From: Auxenochlorella pyrenoidosa
Lineage: Eukaryota > Chlorophyta > Trebouxiophyceae > Chlorellales > Chlorellaceae
Direction of reading: 5' to 3'
Assembly: GCA_001430745.1 (NCBI GenBank)
Contig: KQ481993.1
Location: 150,582 to 163,606, forward strand
DNA: 13,025 bases
Numbering within the stretch: the first letter of the stretch is position 1; each line of letters opens with the position of its first letter. Under the pieces are notes generated by a model, which searched no databases, was not told where the DNA came from, and saw only the letters and a program-made list of their open reading frames with translations. The position numbers and the translations under genes were made by a program. Shown one piece after another: positions 7,401 through 13,025 of this stretch.

Positions 7401-9867
7401 CCGCTGCTGCGCCGCCTGCAGCGCTGCGTCAGCCTGCTCCAGCTTCCCATCCGCCTGCGCCAGCTGCTGCTTCCAGCGCGCCTCGCTGGCGGCGAGGTCG
7501 GCGAGCGAGTCGCGCAGCGCGGCGTTCTCGTGCCGCGCTGCCTGGGACGCCGCCGCCTCGGCGCTCCGCCGCGCATCTGCCGCCGCCGCCTGCTTCGTGG
7601 CGCCCTCCAGCGCCCCCTCTGCTGTCACTATGCGGTTGGAGTACTCGTCCAGCTTCAGCAGGAGGACAGTTACCTCGTCAGACCTGCCCTGGAGCGCCGC
7701 CCGCTGGCTGGTGCCCGCCAGCTGCTCCTCTGTGAGCGCGCACTGCAGGCGGTGCTTGTGCTCGCGCTCCTGCGGGGTTGCAGCTTGGGGGATGTGATTT
7801 TGTGATTCAGCTCAGCGTGGCCGCAGTTGCAGCCAGTTCGACCGCTATGACACACACCAGCTGCATGCCCTGGCTTCAAACTGGGAAGGATGTTCCCTCC
7901 CCGCCCAGCCCGCAGCCACTCGCCTGCTGCAGGTCGGAGCGCAGCTGCCCCACCTCCTCGGCCAGCGCCGCCTGCTGCGCCCCGCTGGCCGCGCACTGCG
8001 CCTGCATGCTGACCCCGAGGTCCTCGGCACGCTGGGCGCGCTGCTGGCTGGCAGACAGCGACTCGCGCAGCTGCGCGGCCTCGGCTGCCGCGGCCTGTGC
8101 ATCTGCCTGGAGTGCGCGGTGCTGCATCGTGAGCTCGTTCAGGGCAGCGGACTTGTCCCTGCAGGGAGGGCGGAGAGGTAACGGGGGCACTGGCCGCCTG
8201 ACCTCCCCACAAGCCAGTGCCTGCCTGCAGCAACACAGGCAGGCAGCATGCTGCAGCGCAGGCTTGCAGCAGACACAGTGCTGTCCAAGAGCAGAACACG
8301 CCCTGCTTGAGCCCACCCACCAGAGCTGCTGGCTAGCCTCCGCCTGCTTGTGCGATTCCTCGCGCAGCCGCGCCTGCAGCTGCTCCACCTGGGCCGCCAG
8401 CTGGCGTGCCTGGTCCGCCTCGGCATGCCGTGCACGCTGCGCAGCCTCCAGCTGGTCGTCCAGCTCAGCAAACTTGGTGCGCATCGTCCTGCACGGCGGG
8501 CAGCAGTGCGTGCATCACGCAGTTGCTAAAAAAACAAACAAACAGGAGCTTGTGCCCAAGGGTCCGGCTTGCAAAGCATTGAGCCGCATTTGACTCGCGG
8601 CCTACTGCCGCCGCCGTTCCATGCTCGCCGCTGCCTCTCCAGCAGCTGTCCCTGCGCCGTTGCCCTGCACACAACACAGCCCCCCGCGAACAAGCAGGCT
8701 GCGGAGCGTAGGCCCTCTCCAACTCCTCAAACCTCTCCAACCTGGCGGTGGCTGCCTCGCCCCGGAACGTGTGCAGCTGCTCCTCCATGCGCCGCCGCGC
8801 CGACTCCGCGCTGGCCGCCAGCTGCCCCTCCAGCAGGGACAGCTTGACCTGCATGGCGTGCTGCGCCCGCTCGGCCTGCTGCGCGGCGTAGCGCGCCTGC
8901 CGGGGAGGGAGGTGCGCGCATGTTCCGCGTTGGTTAACTTAACTCTTCCTTATTGCAAATTGAATCTTTAATCATGCCGCGGTTGTCGAGCGTATGCAAG
9001 CGTGAGCGAGCAAGGTACAGAAGCGGGGATGAATCAATGGGCATGGGGAAGAAAACGGAACTCGAGCAGGCACTCCCCACCCACCCCAGAGGGGCCTGCT
9101 GGAGGGCGCCCTCACCCCCTCACCTCTTCAAGCTCACGCTCCAGCGCCTCTCGCTGCTGCTGCTGCTGCACCACCTGCAGCGAGGTGCGCTCGTGCGCTG
9201 CCTCTGCCTCTGCCACGGCAGCTGCCCGCCCTCGCAGGGCCTCCTGCAGGGTTGCCAGCTGGGTGCTGAGCAGGTCGAGCCGGCGGGGCAGCGCGGCATC
9301 GTCACTGCCGTCTGGCGCCGGCAGCGTGCGGTCCTCGGCGCCTGCTGCGGCGCACAGCGCGGCCAGCGCATCAGCTACGGCAGCCCGGTCGTACTGCAGA
9401 TGCGCCAGCTTGGCGCGGCTCTCCTCCAGCGCCCGTGTCAGCAGCTGCAGCTTGAGCTCTGGGTTCCTGATGCTGGCTTCCAGCAGCTGGGGCGCGCTGG
9501 AGCGGCTCCAAAAGTCGGGGCTGGCTGCGCCTGCAGCGCGCGAGGCGGGGCGCGAGCTGCTGCGGCCCGCCGCCTCCCCTGCTCCTGCTGCCGCATCTGG
9601 CGCCCTGGCCTCTGGGCCGTCATGGCCGCGGCTCTGGACGCGCTCCTGGCCTCGCTGTGCCGCTGCTGCTGCTCCCAGGTTGTTGGCTGAGGGTGTGCCG
9701 GACAGCAACAGTGAGGAAGGCATTGAGCTGACCTCTACGCTGGGCGGCGGCGCCACTGGCGGCGGGGGAGCGCTGCCTTTGGCCCCGCCTGCTCTGCTGT
9801 TGGCGGCGCCGGCGCCCCGGCCCAATGGCAGCATGCCGCTGATCGCGGCGGTCCGTCGAGAGCTCAT
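3446..9867 (-). CDS. Giant coiled-coil protein with C-terminal degenerate M48 peptidase domain
   Basis: My model has exons 9867-9124, 8896-~8714, ~8664-8606, 8488-8321, 8158-7924, 7769-6961, 6792-5829, 5673-4564 and 4405-3446, giving about 1,743 residues. ATG 9867 (MSSRRTAAISGM) is the first after an in-frame TAG. Order of parts: a Pro/Ala/Ser-rich head (about 1-120); coiled coils with many A, Q, E and R heptads (about 120-800), including a Q5 run near residue 236; a helical and then Pro/Ser-rich linker (about 850-1000); another coiled coil (about 1000-1090); a helical region with SLWSLQQQIKEIYRSKALHD and PFLPLPDFVALHL (about 1170-1250); and from about 1425 an M48-like domain. That domain keeps VPQLYLLAVESC, VLTSGLVDLLEPAELQAV, YCDRVAA and LSLDAVLQQAREL, which match the layout of plastid PGM48-type proteases, but HELGH is replaced by GSLAL. 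No signal peptide or membrane segment is obvious. It may be a structural or scaffold protein; its true function is unknown. The exon 2/3 junction is unresolved. Confidence 0.8.
4406..4563 (-). other. Coiled-coil gene intron 8, GC-AG type
   Basis: Read on the minus strand, exon 8 ends AACCAG and the intron begins GCGAGG. It ends CCTGTCCTGCAG before GTG CCC CAG. Phase 0 is kept, and the join places the M48-like domain at an exon boundary. No GT donor nearby gives a better join. Confidence 0.75.
7770..7923 (-). other. Coiled-coil gene intron 5, GC-AG type
   Basis: On the minus strand, CTGCAGCAG is followed by GCGAGTGGC, a textbook GC donor. The intron ends CCCCGCAG before GAG CGC GAG CAC. Both flanks are strong coiled-coil coding sequence in phase 0 (RSDLQQ joined to EREHKHRLQ). 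Confidence 0.8.
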
Positions 9868-10737
9868 TGAACTGGCTTCCAATGCCCGCTAGTGCCCGAG
9901 GAGGACGCAACAGGACGGGAGTGGAGCGCCCATCTGTTTTGACCTACGCCAAGGCGCCCAAGTGTCCCTGAGAAAGGTTCACGATTCCAATCACGACGAG
10001 CGACTGCTTATTATGTCGCCGCAATGGTTTCTTCCCCACCTGCCGCCAGCGTGGCGCCGCCAAGCTTGTGTGGCGGCGACGGAGCTTCAGGTCGCGGCCA
10101 CGCACAGGCTTCAGGCATGGGAATTCCTCCTGGTGATTACAGATCAGGTGTGGCAAGCATTGCGAGCACTGTCATAATACATGATCAAGCTCGACGAATA
10201 GGTGGCTGTCTGCTGAACTTCGGTCTACTGGTGTGGGCAGCAGGGCCTACAGCTGTCTTTTGCCCTGTGCTGTTTTGCTCGCCTTGCCTCAACCATTTAC
10301 CGACAGCAATGAACCGGACGGTTACTTGTTTATGCTCACATCCACCAAGGAGTGCATTGCTCTCCTTCCCCCACTCTTAATGGCTTTCTGCATCATTGCG
10401 ACCCCAGGGCGTGTCCGCTGCACCTTTTGACATCAGCACTGCCCACGTTAAAACAGCGAAGAGATGTGCACTGAATCCCTGGGGGTTAACAAGAAGACGT
10501 GCCCCGGTGGAATGCCCGATTTATCAGGTGATGGCGGCTAGCCGCGGCCGTGCCGCCAGCGTGGAGCTGGACAGCAGCTGCCTGCGCCCCCTCCTCCCCC
10601 ATCTATCCTGCAGCAGTACCACAGCGCCCGCTTGTCCCCTGGGCCCCATGATCGCGCCATCAAGGGCCAGGGATAGCGGGAGCAGGGGCTGAGCGCCCGA
10701 AGCCTGGCTTGCGGCACTTCCGCCCCCTTGGGGTGCC
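9868..10737. promoter_or_regulatory. Divergent intergenic region upstream of coiled-coil and FN3 genes
   Basis: These 870 bases separate the start codons of two genes pointing apart. The centre (about 9960-10500) is less GC-rich than the flanking genes. Several reading frames of 60-120 codons cross it on both strands, but none has a recognisable domain, coiled coil, signal peptide or a convincing exon chain. It most likely holds both promoters and 5' UTRs. I cannot name any element with confidence. Confidence 0.5.
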
Positions 10738-13025
10738 ATGGGTCGGCCGGCGCTCCTCTCGACTCTGTTATGTCTGCTGGGACTACAGCTACTTGCGTCA
10801 GTGGGTAAGAGAGCCGCACCTGGCGTGCGTCCTGTCCTCGCTTCCGCCCCCTCTTTGCCTGGGAGAAGGCTGCTTTCCTATTTTCGGGCCCTTGGATACA
10901 AGCACAACATCTTGAGCACTCGTGCTGCTTACAGGTCTAGCCGCCGCTGCCGAGGTGGGCGGCGGGACCAGCGGCAGCGGCGGCAACAAAGCAAGCGTCC
11001 GAGCAGCAGCGAGGTGCGTTCGGCCATCAGCGCCCCTGCACACTTTGACTGGCGCATCTTCTACAGGCATGTGAAGCCAAAACTGGCACTCGGGCATCCC
11101 TCTGTTCCGGGCTGGTGCCAGCAGACGACGAGCTGTGGCCATGCGGCGCACCTCTCTCTCCCTCTTGCAGCCGCCCGGGCATCCCCACCTTTACTGCTGC
11201 CCTGTCTGCCGGCTCCATCCTTGTCACCGTCACGCCCCCAGCCAATGGCGGCTCACGTGAGGATCGTGCCATACTGCGCCCCCGGCATGCATGTCCCCGG
11301 TGCAAGCTGCCCGCTGCCCTGCCAAGCCCAGTCCCCTGCCCGGTATCTTCCACCAGCTGCCTGCTTTTCCCACGCCCTGCAGCCATTACAAGCTTCACGG
11401 TGCAAGGCGTGCCAGTGGGATCGCCAGCAGGCACCCCGACCGTCAGCATTGTGGGCGCTGGGCAGCTGGTGGGCGCGCAGCGGCGGTTTACGTTTAAGCC
11501 TGGAGCTGCTGCCAGCGACAGCGCCAGCAGCACGGGAGCCTTGGGCAAGTTCAAGTGAGTTTCTGGCTGTTCAGACCAGCGGACGGGAAAGTGGCAGTCG
11601 CATGACAGAATCGAATGCGGACAGTCTCAAGCAGATCTTCGGCTTGCGCGCCGCTGCATACACGCACCCAGGACCCTCCTTGAAGGCAGGCTCTGTGACT
11701 GTCGTGACTGTGACCTGTGCTGGTTTGTTGAGTGTGCTGTGCAACCACACTGCCCCCGCGCTGTGTCTCCAGGCCGGGCATGGGCTACCGTTTCAAGGTT
11801 GCGGCCAGGAACGCGGTGGGGCAGGGCGCATTCAGCGCGCTCAGCACCAACACCATCGCCACGCCGCAGGGGTGAGAGTCTGCCACAGTACCTGCCGTCT
11901 CCGTGCTGGTAGTGCCTGGCAGTAGGGCACTGGACGCTTGCGGAAAGCAGCGGGCGCAGGCCGCTTGGTGTGTACTGACCTACTGCTCCCCCTGCCACCC
12001 TGCAGCCTCCCCTGCGCGCCCAGCATCACGCTGGTCAGCACATCCGGCGCCTTGGTCCTGGTGGACGTGACACCATCCCCTACCAGCTCGTTGTGCTCAC
12101 GTGAGCTCTTCATCTCTCTCCCAGGAGCATAGCCTGCCCGTTGCCATGTCTGCATTGCTGTCAGACGACGTGTGCACCACAGCACCTGCTGGCATGGCTG
12201 GGGCGCTGCGGAACATAGTGCATCAATTCCAGAGGCGTCCATGCGTGCTGCCTCTCCCACAGAGGCTGCTGTTAAATTGCTTATTGAATCCTCCTGACGC
12301 AGTTGGCGTGAGCAATTACACGGTTGTCGGCACCCCTGTGGGGGGCGGAGCTGCAATCACGGTGTCGGGAGCCGGGGCAGCGGGCCCGTCGGGGGCGGTG
12401 AGCGCATCTCATGCCAAAGTCTGCACGCGACACTCAGGCTGCCCGCCACTGTGCTCCTGCCTTGCGTGAGCATAGGGGTGTGTTTCCAGCTGGTCCTCCG
12501 AACCTGTGCTCCTGCCGCTTGTCAGCCTGGCCCCCCTCTGCATGGTCTTGGCACTGCAGAGGCGGCTCACATTCAGGCCTGGCACCCCCGGAGCTCCCGG
12601 CCGGTATTTGAGGTCCTTCCCTGCCACCCGGTACACGTTCCGGGCGCGCGCCGCCAACAAGGCAGGCAACAGCACGCTGGGCAGCGCCACAGCCGCGTTC
12701 ACGGCGCCCGCAAGGTAGGCTTCTCCCCCGGGGTATACCTGGCGGGCAAGCATCAGGCCAAAGGCCATCTGCTGCGGCCGGCAGGCAGCCCCTTGCCATA
12801 AAGCGAGAGCCTGGCCCCCCTGCCTCAAACACACACACCAGGTGCTTCCTCTGTGCAGCCCGGCGCCGCCGCCACCCAGCCCGGCGCCGCCGCCGCCCAG
12901 CCCGACTCCGCCGCCACCTCCGGCCCCCCCCCCCACCGCCTCCGCCGCCCTCTCCGCCTCCCCCGCTGCCTCCCTCACCACCCCCACCCTCGCCGAAGCC
13001 TCCCCGGCCGCCACCACGGCCGCCG
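10738..13025 (+). CDS. Secreted fibronectin type III protein with proline-rich (HRGP-type) linker, 3' truncated
   Basis: The exons are 10738-10804, 10935-11013, 11171-11256, 11383-11554, 11773-11871, 12006-12100, 12303-12397, 12560-12714 and 12859 to the window edge. All introns are GT-AG and phases match. The start ATG lies in a strong context (GTGCCATGG). Residues 1-25 form a signal peptide (ALLSTLLCLLGLQLLA, then AAAA), so the protein is probably exported. FN3 domain 1 (about residues 28-145) shows PGIPTFTAALSAGSILVTV, PPANGGS, ITSFTV, PGMGYRFKVAARNAVGQG and the closing ATP. FN3 domain 2 (about 147-260) shows PSITLVS, SNYTVVGTPV, RRLTFRPG and YTFRARAANKAGNS. An SPAPPPPSP-type segment follows, like the hydroxyproline-rich rods of algal cell wall and matrix glycoproteins. 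The frame appears to slip by one base at the 11-C run 12924-12934. FN3 domains usually bind proteins or glycans; any catalytic domain would lie beyond the window. Confidence 0.85.
12859..12921 (+). repeat. 21-bp tandem repeat encoding SPxPPPP units
   Basis: Two copies, 12859-12879 and 12880-12900, differ at one base. A third, more diverged copy starts at 12901 (CCCGACTCCGCCGCCACCTCC). Each unit encodes PAPPPPS or PTPPPPP. The repeat begins exactly at the exon's 3' splice site and leads into a longer proline tract. Confidence 0.85.

Noticed and set aside
9944..10692. Several 60-120 codon frames on both strands of the divergent intergenic region
   Set aside because: No recognisable domain, no consistent exon chain, and different composition from the neighbouring genes; not supported as genes.
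11067..11114. Possible 48-nt cassette exon within intron 2 of the FN3 gene (TTCTACAG before it, GTGCCA after it, phase kept)
   Set aside because: The encoded stretch has no FN3 or linker character, the donor is weak, and the direct join of 11013 to 11171 already fits in phase.
10738..11925. Single continuous 395-codon frame starting at the FN3 gene's ATG
   Set aside because: It reads straight through three or more introns. The FN3 motifs lie in other frames and join only after splicing, so the continuous frame is accidental beyond about position 10804.
1..13025. tRNA, rRNA, transposon ends and organellar genes
   Set aside because: Looked for cloverleaf-like segments, conserved rRNA blocks, terminal repeats and transposase or reverse transcriptase motifs by eye; saw none that could be supported.

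Overview
The window looks like nuclear DNA of a green microalga, most likely a Chlorella-like trebouxiophyte. This is an inference from GC-rich sequence, densely split genes with introns mostly of about 75 to 300 nt, GT-AG introns mixed with several GC-AG introns, a TGTAA poly(A)-type signal, an alanine-rich proteome, and a secreted fibronectin-III protein with a proline-rich (SPxPPPP) linker. There are no bacterial operons, RNA genes, CRISPR arrays or recognisable mobile elements.

Layout from left to right. (1) Minus strand, 1444 down to 3: a multi-exon gene for a protein of about 346 residues of unknown function, with a disordered N-terminal half and C-terminal membrane segments. (2) 1445-1795: a short divergent intergenic region. 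(3) Plus strand, 1796-2841: four exons encoding the spliceosomal core protein Sm D1. It has a 17-nt first coding exon and a GC-AG first intron, and its RG-repeat tail is out of frame as given, just after a run of 8 G. (4) 2842-3445: convergent 3' flanks. (5) Minus strand, 9867 down to 3446: a gene of about nine exons and 1,740 residues. It encodes long alanine/glutamine-rich coiled coils, a less familiar helical region, and a C-terminal domain that resembles the plastid PGM48-type M48 metallopeptidase but lacks the HExxH motif. (6) 9868-10737: a divergent intergenic region with no supported gene. (7) Plus strand, 10738 to the window end: a secreted protein with a signal peptide, two FN3 domains and a hydroxyproline-type proline-rich segment, cut by the window edge.

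The four genes are not an obvious functional unit; this is ordinary eukaryotic gene order. The most interesting item is the coiled-coil protein carrying an apparently dead M48 peptidase domain. The most practical items are two homopolymer runs (8 G in SmD1, 11 C in the FN3/proline-rich gene) where the conserved reading frame shifts by one base, plus two further gene models that do not close cleanly. Together these suggest indel errors in the assembly, although alternative splicing cannot be excluded by reading alone. Exon boundaries were placed by eye from splice consensus, phase and protein plausibility.
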